Below are positions 1 to 11,600 of a stretch of DNA of 64,000 nt, in pieces. Within the stretch, counting starts at the first letter, position 1. Every line of letters starts with the position of its first letter. The DNA lies in the NCBI GenBank assembly GCA_030248215.1, contig JASANG010001089.1, forward strand, positions 80,067 to 144,066, in the 5' to 3' direction. Under the pieces are notes generated by a model. It ran no database searches and was not told where the DNA came from. It saw nothing but the letters and a program-made list of their open reading frames with translations. A program made the position numbers and the translations under genes. The DNA is from Enoplolaimus lenunculus. Taxonomy: Eukaryota > Nematoda > Enoplea > Enoplida > Thoracostomopsidae.

Positions 1-2694
1 ATAATCGTTTATGATAGATAGGGTTTAGGTACATCTGATAATGATGTTATGTAGTATCCTATCTGTTTATTAAGCATGGTATACTTAAGTTGGAATCGGC
101 ATCGGTTCGATGTCGGCAAAAAATTTTGTTATCGACACACTTTTAGGATTAAAATAGTCATTTTTACACAGCGTCGCATAAAAAATGATCCCGGTTAATA
201 AGAAACCCTCGGTCAGTTTTACACAGTACTGTACTAAAATTATTCTCTGTGAAAATAAAGTACTTCCCGCTGGCAAATATACTTAAGCACAATGAAAACT
301 AATTCGCTCAATTTCATAGCGTTCACATTAGGCTTCTGCAAGCGTATTGAATAAGTTTTAGTATTGTGTTTTAATTCGAATTTTAACCCTAACCTGGTTT
401 CGACCCTTGACGCATTAAAGCATCAAGCACATAATTGATTGACGTCTGCTTTAAGCTGAATTGAGAAACAATATCGTTAATTAATATATATGAATATTAC
501 ATATATTCCGATGTCACTGGAATCTTTAATTATTGTACGATATTTTGATTCAGCCCCGCAACCGAAGCTCGATTAAACGACTGAAAATGTTACGCGTGTG
601 CGTATGCTATGGCTGCAGCGAGTCAACGATGCCGCCAAACGAATGTTGTTCAACGTGCCATAGTTGATTTACAAAGGCTTGGTACACGCGCGGTAATATA
701 GGACGATATAAATCTGTATTCCCTGACCAACTAAGTGTTAAAGCTAATGGAGTTAAGCTAAGGTATCTGGTGTTATCTGCAGCAATTCACGGGTTTTATG
801 GTTTATGGAAGAGTTTGCGTACTTATTGAGCGTTGCGCGTCAGCATTTTTTTTGTGCCTTGTTCTTAATGCAAAGTCATTTTTGGGGGGTACAGCTACCT
901 GCAGTCAATTTGTTTTTGCCTGCTTAAACAGAAGCTTATTATCGTCAGGCATAGTCTGCGGTCCAAATATGACTCATTTAATGCCACTGGATGCTATAAT
1001 GCGTTTCACTTCATACGTGATTATAATCGATCTGTCAATTCCTTATCGTGGGTGGATATTAATCGGTACAAATTTGTTCAAAGTACGAGAAGCTAATTTT
1101 ATAATGAGCGTTATGTTTTGACGGGACACAATCATTCAAACAATTAACCGGCCACAGTTTAAAATAGTAATTGTTCAAAGCAATTTTAAATTTTTTGCTT
1201 GAAAAGGTCTTTTGCTTTTTTTGAGCATACTGCATTAGCAAGTTGCTAATGTAGGTACATACTTAAATACAACATTTTATTGCTGTAACCTTTACGCGAG
1301 ACTGGCTTTGTGGACTACGAAAATTATATATTTTTGATGAACATTGGTAAATTCATCGCATTGCGAATAGTTGTTTAATTGCATATTAGATATTGCCAAT
1401 CACGTTTGGGGAGCGAAATTACCGGTCAACAGGGCGGTTACAACCTTGCGTCATACCTGTGGTTTTCTTTGATTCGTTTCTAGCTCACCGGTTTGCTGAT
1501 TATTGTTGGAAAATAAGATTACGGCTGTGAAACGATTTGACATCAATAATATGCGTAAATATTAACTTCGATTTGTCATTCAAATGGGTAATATGGATGG
1601 ATATTTTCATAATCGGACGTATTACAACATTTCATCGCGTCTGTAGTTTTTTATTTACTACAAGTTTACTAAGCGGTTTTTGTTACGCGAATCAGTGTTA
1701 ATCTAATACTGAAAAGCTTGCGTCGTTAATATCACGTCGTAATTAATTTGAATATTAACATTCGTACTGTTGAGTTTCATTTTAACACTGAAACTAAAGT
1801 GTGCTTTCATCTCTTAGTGCACATGATCTCACAGGGTTCTTGCAACATATGCTTATCACAAGAAAATTCCATGTTTCGATTATTGTTTCAGAAAGACAAC
1901 TGTAGTATATATGTCGTTTGCTATGAGAACACTTCAAACTCGAAAAACTCGATCTATATTGCGGGCCACTCAAATTAATGGACTAAAGTTTGACGTTTAA
2001 GTTTTCATTGGTTGAACTTAATTCAATTTAAATTGTACAAATCATTATACGCCACGGTACCTATTGCATCGAACTTGACTGCGTTTTTGGCACTATTGAA
2101 ACGTTCCAGATTCAGGATTCGTTATACGTGAATGTATCATAAATAATGGAGAACTTTGCAACAGCAGCTGAGATTTATACTAGCTTAGTAAATTCAGTAT
2201 CATAGAGCTTTTTCTATAATTGCTGAATCGTTAGCTTGAAGCATTGTTAATTTATTGAAGCATTGGTAATTTAACGAGACAATTAAAACGCGCCGAATAA
2301 TATAATACTTAGAATAGTAAATTTGACTATTGAAGTGGTGCAGCTTTGATGGTTGTGTCACATATACAATTTCGAATGGAAAGTCATTTTCTGTTTCGTA
2401 GTGGTATCGTAGGGTGGGAGTGTGCTGGGTTGTGTTCCGGAAACTCATTGTTTGCCGGTGACGCTTGTGCGTGTGGTAATCGTTCGGCTGCAAGTTAGCG
2501 GAATAAGTAGTGGTCGCGAACTGTGCTAGTAATCTACACTACCATTGAATCGTTCACATCTGATCGAAGCATATTCCAAGAACAAAGTGTGGAAACATGA
2601 TTTTGTGTTGTATTGTAAGGAAGTTGTCAAAATGTGCATGGCTTTGGGGGTTTTGGCGTGAGTGTGTTAAAGTTTCGACAGTGGAAAGTTTCTG
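1..2694. other. AT-rich intergenic stretch, nothing recognised
   Basis: No open frame longer than about 107 codons, no RNA gene and no transposon terminus could be recognised on either strand. The short frames present (for example 798-1121) have no family signature and an AT-rich composition like their surroundings. The stretch ends where the first decayed satellite-like motif appears near 2700. Confidence 0.5.
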
Positions 2695-2849
2695 AATTTA
2701 ATTTTTTGTACTGCTTCGGGGGAACAGGGTTGGGTTTCGGACTATTTTTCGAATCGAAGATGTCGCTTCGCAGTCACTGAGAACACGACCTTTTCTGCAA
2801 ATACTCCCCACATTCTTTGATGGCCATGACTGGACAGAATATATGCAGA

Positions 2850-3164
2850 CAGGGTGCAACCGGAATTCCGGTTCCGTCATTTTTTCACCTTCCGGTTCCG
2901 GTAAATTTTTACCGGATTTAAAAATTCCGGTATTATAATTTGGCCGTTTTCTTAACATTGCTAATTTTTAAGAATCTCTTTTGAAAGCCACTTGTACTCC
3001 GAATATAAGCCATTGATGGTGGATTTCACTTCAGTCGATGATGAAAATCTAAAATACAACAAATAAAATAAATACCTATGTTCGACTAAGGTTATTTCAC
3101 AAATAATAGAGCAAAAAATAAGATTAAAATGAAATTTTTGGTGAAAAATTCCGGTTGCACCCTG
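2850..3164. mobile_element. Non-autonomous hAT-like element (CAGGGTGCAACCGG ends)
   Basis: A 315-bp element with matching inverted ends: CAGGGTGCAACCGG at the left and CCGGTTGCACCCTG at the right. It is flanked by near-identical 8-bp target duplications, TATGCAGA (2842-2849) and CATGCAGA (3165-3172). The subterminal region is a run of TTCCGGTTCCGG-type motifs. Terminal CAGGG and an 8-bp duplication fit the hAT superfamily. There is no transposase frame, so it depends on another copy for movement. It is inserted into the decayed satellite flank and is therefore younger than that monomer. Confidence 0.8.
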
Positions 3165-3224
3165 CATGCAGAATAGTGCCACGAGTACAGCGTACATTCG
3201 GGTATCGGATTTCGCACAGTACCT

Positions 3225-3319
3225 CAATTCAAATGACAAACTTCAATTCAAATGACAAACCTCAATTCACATGACAAACCTCAATTCGAATGACAAACTT
3301 CAGTTCAAATGACAAGCTT
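3225..3319. repeat. 19-bp minisatellite, about 5 copies
   Basis: Five tandem copies with an exact 19-bp period, starting at 3225, 3244, 3263, 3282 and 3301, each of the form CAATTCAAATGACAAACYT with one or two changes. The last copy runs directly into a sequence that matches the 'CAGCTCAAACGG' landmark of the big satellite monomer. The minisatellite therefore seems to have been born by local duplication of a piece of an old monomer. Confidence 0.75.
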
Positions 3320-3765
3320 GTCTGGTTAGATCTTATTGCTATCAATGTAAAATACTGTTGCAGAAACTCAACGCTTTCAATAAGAAAATACGTATCCGCA
3401 TTTATATTGGTAGGATTTATTTCAATAGGTGAAGTTGACACTGTAAATTGCGCATTATTGAGGACAAAGTGACGACTCAGTTTCGCATTGTTTTGGTTTT
3501 GGGCACGGATTTGGGGTATATTTGCAGAATAGAAACTTGCAACGTCGTACTCGATAACAAAACCCACTTCGAAATTGTTTGTATGGTGCTCGACTCGAAT
3601 TATTATGCGTTTGTGGTATTCCTGAGACGAAACGTGCTACTTGGTGGTGACTGCGTTTTGTAACCATTGAAGAGTTCTAGTCCAAAATTCAGTATGCTTG
3701 AACGTATCTTCTAATTCATAATTATTAATCTAGAACGCCACAGCCGAGTATAGTTTTGACGACCA

Positions 3766-3852
3766 AATGTAAAGAAAAGATGCGGAAAAGTATTATAAGC
3801 ATAATCCTAAGCCTAAGCGTAAGAATGAGAGCATGCCTAAGTCTAAGATTCA
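3766..3852 (+). mobile_element. Truncated GGCCCATG-family element with AAGCCT tract
   Basis: About 85 bp matching the left part of the complete copy at 39703: ATGTAAAG, a GCGGAA-type block, AGTATTATAAGCATA, then CCTAAGCCTAAGCGTA and CCTAAGTCTAAG. The right half and the right terminal repeat are missing, so this is a 5' fragment. Confidence 0.6.
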
Positions 3853-6800
3853 ATGGGTTGCAATTAGACATAAATGCCAATGTACCACAGGTTAGTAGAT
3901 AGTTTTATTCCATTATGCGTCAGCACTGTGTGATCGTTATTGAAAATGTTGTGCATCTTTCGTGGTTACGTTACAAATACCATGTTATATTTGAGTTGGT
4001 CAGTCATATTGTGTTTCAACCCGGAAAACGTCATATTTCAAAGCATTTCCGTAACAAATTGGGCAGCTTTATAGTCATTGTGTTGTACTGCAGTGGCGTT
4101 CGTGAAAATGTGAACAAACTTGTGGCTTCATGATATGCATGTGTGCCTTAAATTTACGGTGGAGTGTTCATGCAAATTTAAGTAGAATATTTGTGAAGTA
4201 CTTAATGTTTGTACTGTTTCGGTGGTTGGCTTTCGAACTGTTTTATAGAGTCGCAGACAGGTTTCGCGTCGTACCGGCTGAAATTTCTCGCGCATTAGTT
4301 CAACTTCTTTATGATGGTCAATTGGCGTAAGCGCATTGCCAATCGTGCAACTTGAATCAGTACAGCGTGCTCTACATCATACGTCAGTTCGAACGAAAAG
4401 CATGTCTGGCTAAATTTCACCGCTATCAATTAAAAAATGCTGTAACTTTTTTCTACGAAACTCGACTCTTTCAATCGATCGTTGAATTTTGCTAGCGATT
4501 TTGGATGTTAAATACTAGAACGTGTTTAGGCTGTGATATGTATTTTTAATAGCAGATCAAGCAGCATAGCGATCACAGTTTAAGCTGTTTTAAATTGTCG
4601 AAAACTGGCTGGAAGTCGGTGACAACATGATGAAAAGTCGGACATATGTATGTAGTGGCCAACAAGTAGTAAGCCGGTTGTTATTCAATTTGAAACGTTA
4701 CCAGAGCCAGACTAAGTTATATTTGTTGTTGGAAATGTTATCAACGCATTTGACTGTCCAGTTTCATATCAATTTTTATGCCAGTTTAGCAAAATTTCTA
4801 GCGACAGTCCACGTCATTTCTTGCCTTGGGTAGGGATTGGGATGTTTCAGAAAAGCTATGTCACGCTCGATATGAAAGCTGCTGTGGTAGCAGAAGGAAT
4901 TAAGCTAGATACAATAATTCGTGATAAGTGTGGCTTCGCTGCGTGTTTGGTACTAGATTTCAAAGGCATAATACGCGTACAGTGTGAGCTTGGAACAGTC
5001 AATCAAACACCGCAGCTGAGTTCAGTTGACTTTGGCCATGAAAGATTATGTTGGTTCAACAATCAGTGAGTTGTTCTGATCCATATATCGAAACATTTGC
5101 CACGGATTTTACCACGGTATATGTTTGTATGGTTTTTATATGCTAAATTGAAATTTTTCTATCGTATTCTGGGGCGGGGTTAGGATTTTTCAGAAAAAAT
5201 GTTATGTCGTGTTCGCTATAACAACACTCTGATGAAGCTTGTTTTGTTGAAGTGGTTCCGCGACTTTATGTTTGTGCGCTCATGATGCGGTGCTGCATTG
5301 AACTTGAAGATGGCGATTTGCACTCACTGAAAAACAAAATTCCCTTCCAGCCAGTGCTTTAATGTTCTTAATAGTGGTTGGCGATCACTTGACACGCGCA
5401 ATGAAAGTCACGCAACGTAAATCCGTGCATTATGTATCACATCAAACATCAGTTCAAACAAGCTAGTCTGATAGATTTCATCGCTATCGATGAATAATGC
5501 CGTAACATATTCTTAAGATTGAAACTTAAATAGATTAGTGAGTTTTCTGTAGCGATTGGATAGTGTGTGTTCTTGGTCTTTTTTTAAAAATTTTCAAGCA
5601 GTATAGAAAACGCAAATTGGTTAAATTGAAATATCGAAACTACGTTTATTTTTGCTGACAAATAGTACCTGTTTCAACGAGCGTGTTCATCCTATTTGTA
5701 GTGTGCCAGACGGGTGGCTCACGGGCCGTTGGTTTAGTGTGTCAAAGCACAGTGCAAACAAATATAAGGCAGAAATCCGTAAGATGATGCAAACCCAAAA
5801 AGTGGTAGTGGCCAACAAACATTCCTGCCGATCATTCAGTTCAAACGTTATCTGGCACAATGTTGTGTTTGTGCTGGAAATGCCATCACTTCGCGGTGCG
5901 GCATCATCTGTACGGTCATTTTGTAAGTATTTATCAAATTGTTACGTCACTTTCTTAAGGTTCCAGTGACCGTTCATATCGTTTCTAAATTTTTATTCAA
6001 CTTTTTGCTAATTTTGCTATTTTTAACTGAGTTTTTTCATACAGATGACCTATTATACGTGTAAATCTCTTCAAACTCTTCTTATGAAACTGATTTCAAT
6101 ACGTAACTATCAATGAATTTTATAAACGCGAAACGTCAAAATTGTCAGTAATATTCTAGAAGTAATTGTTTGTCGTATTCGTGTTTGGGCTGGGGTTGGG
6201 AGATTTCAGAAATGTATCTTACATGTACATGACAATTGCTGCAATGGTTACGTAGAATTCATAATTCGTGTGTGACCGCTAAATATTCTGACAGAACTGT
6301 AAAGAGCTCGCCGAATCCGGCATTTCGCAATCGATGAAAAATACATCAAATGAGTTAAATTCAATCTTGGTCAATTCAATGGCCTGTCCAAGAAAGGGAG
6401 CTAGAAAAATTGTGTGTGTTCAAATATATGTGCAGAGTATTGTGTCCGCGGGAATTGAATCTGGAATCTGAATTTTCACGACGTGCTGTTCAAGTGTAAA
6501 TGCAAGAACAAGTGAAATTTTTGGTTAGTCGCGGCAAATTTAAATTTTAACGCAGTGTTTGATTTAGCTTTGTTGAATAACATAGTTCACAGCAATAGAG
6601 TAGTGTCCGTGGTATTTCTGGAAATTTTTTTTGCCGCAAAAAGCAGTCAGTGTAATTTTTGAAAGGGTTTCACAGTATTTTGTCTGGTTCGGGATCGGCC
6701 AACTTTTCAGAAACGAAAGTGGTGCTTCTTTCTTATTATGAAAACCCTTCGACGTTAGATTTGACCGATAACATGCTGGGTAATCGAACATAAGCGAGCA

Positions 6801-6984
6801 ACAAACAAAATAGCGTACTAACGGAAACCGTGTGTACCATGTTAGAAATAATTTTATAAATTGTCAAGCTCTACGCCGTGTCAAAAATCGATTTTTGTCA
6901 GTTTTGTACGTCGCTATGTTTTTAATAGAATCACACAAATTCGGGTTTTATGATTTATAGTTAATTGCTCTGGTCTGTATTAAA

Positions 6985-8677
6985 GTTTGGCTTGTCTGGA
7001 TCGGGAGTGGGCAGCGTTTCAGAAAAAACAGTGGCATTTCGTCCTCATTGTGAAAACATCCATCCTAATATTTAACAGTAGATTTGGCGGGTAATCGAGA
7101 TTAAACGCAGTCCTACTCATGCAGAAAAAAACGAACCTTGGTATATACTATGATCCAATAACTATCAATGTAAAACACCGTAACGGAGGTACAAATACTT
7201 TTTAATCAGTCATATCTCTGCGATCAGGTGAAAAAGTAAATTTGTTCATAGCAATCGATTAGCTGCAAGCTGTAAAGTAATAATACAACAACAATCTAAT
7301 TTCTGATGCCATTTTTTGTATTACTTTGTCTGGATCGGGAGTGGGCAGCGTTTTAGAGACGAAAGTTGCGTTTCTTGCTTTTTGTGAACACATCAACGTA
7401 AGATTTTGCAGTCAATCTGGTTGGTGCCCGAGTGTGAGCGCAGTGCTACTCAAGAAGCAAAACGGACCTTGGTTCCTGGGTATGTTACAAGAATCGGGAA
7501 GCGCGTATACTATGGTGCAATATCTATCAATGAACAACACCGAAACTAAATTGTAAATATTTTAACCAGTCAAACTTATGTCCGCGATCAGGTGAAAAAC
7601 GATGTTTTGTTAATGCGTTGCACATTCGTATTTCAAGACTTTGTTTATTGCGCCCTCCTGTATTAAAATGTAGCTTTGTTAGGTAATTTTGTTCATAGCA
7701 ATCGAATAGTCGCAAGCTGTAAAGAAGTAATACAACAACAATCTAATTTCTGAGGTCATTTTTTGTATTACTTACGTCTGGATCGGGAGTGGGCAGTTTT
7801 TTAGAAACGAAAGTGGCGCTTCGTGCTGGTTGTGAAAACATCAACGTAAGATTTTGCACTCAATCGGGATGGTGCCCGAGTGTAAGCGCAGTGCTACTCA
7901 AGCATCAAAATGCCGTCCTGAGTGTTACACCAAACATCAGCTCAAACGGAAAGCACGTATACTATGATCCAATAACTATCTGTGAAAAACACCGTAACGG
8001 AATTAGAAATACTTTTTTAATTAGTCAAACTAATTTCAGTCATCAGGCTACAAATCGACCTTATTATTTTATATTCGGATTTTAAGATTTTTTCTTAATC
8101 GCGCTGACCTGTATTAAAATTTAGCTTTGTTCGGTAATTGTGTTCACTGTCATCGATTAGCTGCAAGCTGCTAATCAATAATACAACAATCTAATTTCTA
8201 AAATTAGTTTTTGGCATTACTTTGTGTGGGTTGGCAGTGGGCAGGGTTTCAGAAACGAAAGTGGCGTTTCATCGTCATTGTGAAAATACATCAACCTAAT
8301 ATTTAACAGTCGATCTGGCGGGTGACCGAGCGTAAGCGCAGTGCTACTCAAGCAGCAAAACGGACCTTGGTTCCTGGGTATGTTACAAGAATCGGGACGC
8401 GCGTATACTATGATGCAATATCTATCAATGAACAACACCGAAACTAAATTGTAAATATTTTAACCAGTCAAACTTATGTCCGCGATCAGGTGAAAAACGA
8501 TGTTTTGTTAATGCGTTGCACATTCGTATTTCAGACTTTGTTAATTGCGCCCGCCTGTATTAAAATGTAGCTTTGTTAGGTAATTTTGTTCATAGCAATC
8601 GATTAGCCACAAGCTGTAAAGCAATAATACAACAACTGTCTAATTTCTGAGGCCATTTTTCGTATTACTTTGCCTGG
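6985..8677 (+). repeat. Irregular left edge of the satellite array
   Basis: The first units do not follow the regular A/B alternation. The unit at about 7000 has a B-like head with extra changes. The unit at 7330 begins as type A and ends as type B, so it is a chimera. The unit near 7790 has an A-like head with the substituted sequence CAGTTTTTTAGAAACG. These divergent and recombinant units form the transition between the decayed flank and the homogenised core. Confidence 0.7.
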
Positions 8678-11600
8678 ATCGGGAGTGGGCAGCGTTTTAG
8701 AGGCGAAAGTCTTGCTTTTGTGAACACATCAACGCAAGATTTTGCAGTCAATCTGGTTGGTGCCCGAATGTAAGCGCAGTGCTATTCAAGCAACAAAATG
8801 CCGTCCAGAGTGTTACACCAAACATCAGCTCAAACGGAAAGCGCGTATACTATGATTCAATAACTATCAATGAAAAACACCGTAATGGGATTAGAAATAC
8901 TTTTTTAATCAGTCAAACTAATTTCAGTCATCAGGCTAAAAATCGACAGTATTTTATATTCGGATTTTAAGATTTTTTGTTAATTGCGCTTTCCTTTATT
9001 AAAATTTAGCTTTGTTCGGTAATTGGGTTCACTGTCATCGATTAGCTGCAAGCTGTAAATCAATAATACAACAATATAATTTCTAAATTAGTTTTTGGCA
9101 TTACTTTGTGTGGGTTGGCAGTGGGCAGCGTTTCAGAAACGAAAGTGGCGTTTTGTCCTCATTGTGAAAACACATCAAGCTAATATTTAACACTCGATCT
9201 GGCGGGTGACCGAGCGTAAGCGCAGTGCTACTCAAGCAGGAAAAACGGACCTGGGTTCCTGGGTATGTTACAAGATATATCAAGTCAACCGGGAAGCGCG
9301 TATACTATGATGCAATATCTATCAATGAACAACACCGAAACTGAATTAGAAACACTTTTTAACCAGTCAAACTTATCTCCGCGATCAGGTGAAAAACGAT
9401 TTTTTGTTATTGCATTGCAGATTCGTATTTCAAGACTTTTTGTTAATTGCGCCCGCCTGTATTAAAATGTAACCTTGTTAGGTAATTTTGTTCATAGCAA
9501 TCGATTAGCCACAAGCTGTAAAGCAATAATACAACAACTATCTAATTTCTGAGGCCATTTTTCGTGTTACTTTGCCTGGATCGGGAGTGGGCAGCGTTTT
9601 AGAGGCGAAAGTCTTGCTTTTTGTGAACACATCAACGCAAGATTTTGCAGTCAATCTGGTTGGTGCCCGAATGTAAGCGCAGTGCTATTCAAGCAAAAAA
9701 ATTCCGTCCAGAGTGTTACAGCAAACATCAGCTCAAACGGAAAGCGCGTATACTATGATTCAATAACTATCAATGAAAAACACCGTAACGGGATTAGAAA
9801 TACTTTTTTAATCAGTCAAACTAATTTCAGTCATCAGGCTAAAAATCGACCGTATTATTTTATATTCGGATTTTAAAATTTTTTGTTAATTGCGCTGACC
9901 TTTATTAAAATTTAGCTTTGTTCGGTAATTGTGTTCACCGTCATCGATTAGCTGCAAGCTGTAAATCAATAATACAACAATATAATTTCTAAATTAGTTT
10001 TTGGCATTACTTTGTGCGGGTTGGCAGTGGGCAGCGTTTCAGAAACGAAAGTGGCGTTTCGTCCTCATTGTGAAAACACATCAAGCTAATATTTAACAGG
10101 CGATCTGGCGGGTGACCGAGCGTAAGCGCAGTGCTACTCAAGCAGGAAAAACGGACCTGGGTTCCTGGGTATGTTACAAGATATATCAAGTCAATCGGGA
10201 AGCGCGTATACTATGATGCAATATCTATCATTGAACAACACCGAAACTGAATTAGAAACACTTTTTAACCAGTCAAACTTATCTCCGCGATCAGGTGAAA
10301 AACGATGTTTTGTTATTGCATTGCAGATTCGTATTTCAAGACTTTTTGTTAATTGCGCCCGCCTGTATTAAAATGTAACCTTGTTAGGTAATTTTGTTCA
10401 TAGCAATCGATTAGCCACAAGCTGTAAAGCAATAATACAACAACTATCTAATTTCTGAGGCCATTTTTCGTGTTACTTTGCCTGGATCGGGAGTGGGCAG
10501 CGTTTTAGAGGCGAAAGTCTTGCTTTTTGTGAACACATCAACGCAAGATTTTGCAGTCAATCTGGTTGGTGCCCGAATGTAAGCGCAGTGCTATTCAAGC
10601 AACAAAATGCCGTCCAGAGTGTTACACCAAACATCAGCTCAAACGGAAAGCGCGTATACTATGATTCAATAACTATCAATGAAAAACACCGTAATGGGAT
10701 TAGAAATACTTTTTTAATCAGTCAAACTAATTTCAGTCATCAGGCTAAAAATCGACCGTATTATTTTATATTCGGATTTTAAAATTTAGCTTTGTTCGGT
10801 AATTGTGTTCACTGTCATCGATTAGCCGCAAGCTGTAAATCAATAATACAACAATATAATTTCTAAATTAGTTTTTGGCATTACTTTGTGTGGGTTGGCA
10901 GTGGGCAGCGTTTCAGAAACGAAAGTGGCGTTTTGTCCTCATTGTGAAAACACATCAAGCTAATATTTAACAGTCGATCTGGCGGGTGACCGAGCGTAAG
11001 CGCAGTGCTACTCAAGCAGGAAAAACGGACCTGGGTTCCTGGGTATGTTACAAGATATATCAAGTCAATCGGGAAGCGCGTATACTATGATGCAATATCT
11101 ATCAATGAACAACACCGAAACTGAATTAGAAACACTTTTTAACCAGTCAAACTTATCTCCGCGATCAGGTGAAAAACGATTTTTTGTTATTGCATTGCAG
11201 ATTCGTATTTCAAGACTTTTTGTTAATTGCGCCCGCCTGTATTAAAATGTAACCTTGTTAGGTAATTTTGTTCATAGCAATCGATTAGCGACAAGCTGTA
11301 AAGCAATAATACAACAACTATCTAATTTCTGAGGTCATTTTTTCGCATTACTTTGTCTGGATCGGGAGTGGGCAGCGTTTTAGAGACGAAAGTGGCGTTT
11401 CTTGCTTTTTGTGAACGCATCAACGTAAGATTTTCCAGTCAATCTGGTTGGTGCCCGAGTGTAAGCGCAGTGCTATTCACGCAACAAAATGCCGTCCTGA
11501 TTGTTACACCAAACATCAGCTCAAACGGAAAGCGCGTATACTATGATTCAGTAACTATCAATGAAAAACATCGTAACGGGATTAGAAATACTTTTTTAAT

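Larger units (their letters stand above)
2695..6984 (+). repeat. Left flank: decayed, diverged copies of the satellite monomer
   Basis: Degenerate versions of landmarks of the core monomer recur here. The 'TTTCAGAAA' landmark with a preceding G-rich stretch is seen near 4848, 5198, 6207 and 6703, with weaker forms near 2708, 3490 and 4210. The 'CATCAGTTCAAAC ... GCTATCAATG' landmark is seen near 3301-3350, 4385-4427 and 5450-5485, about 1.06-1.07 kb apart. In the core the same landmark reads CATCAGCTCAAACGG ... CTATCAATG. Spacing is irregular and similarity patchy, so these look like old monomers that escaped homogenisation. A hAT-type element, a 19-bp minisatellite and a truncated GGCCCATG-family element interrupt the region. 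No gene was recognised in it. Confidence 0.6.
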
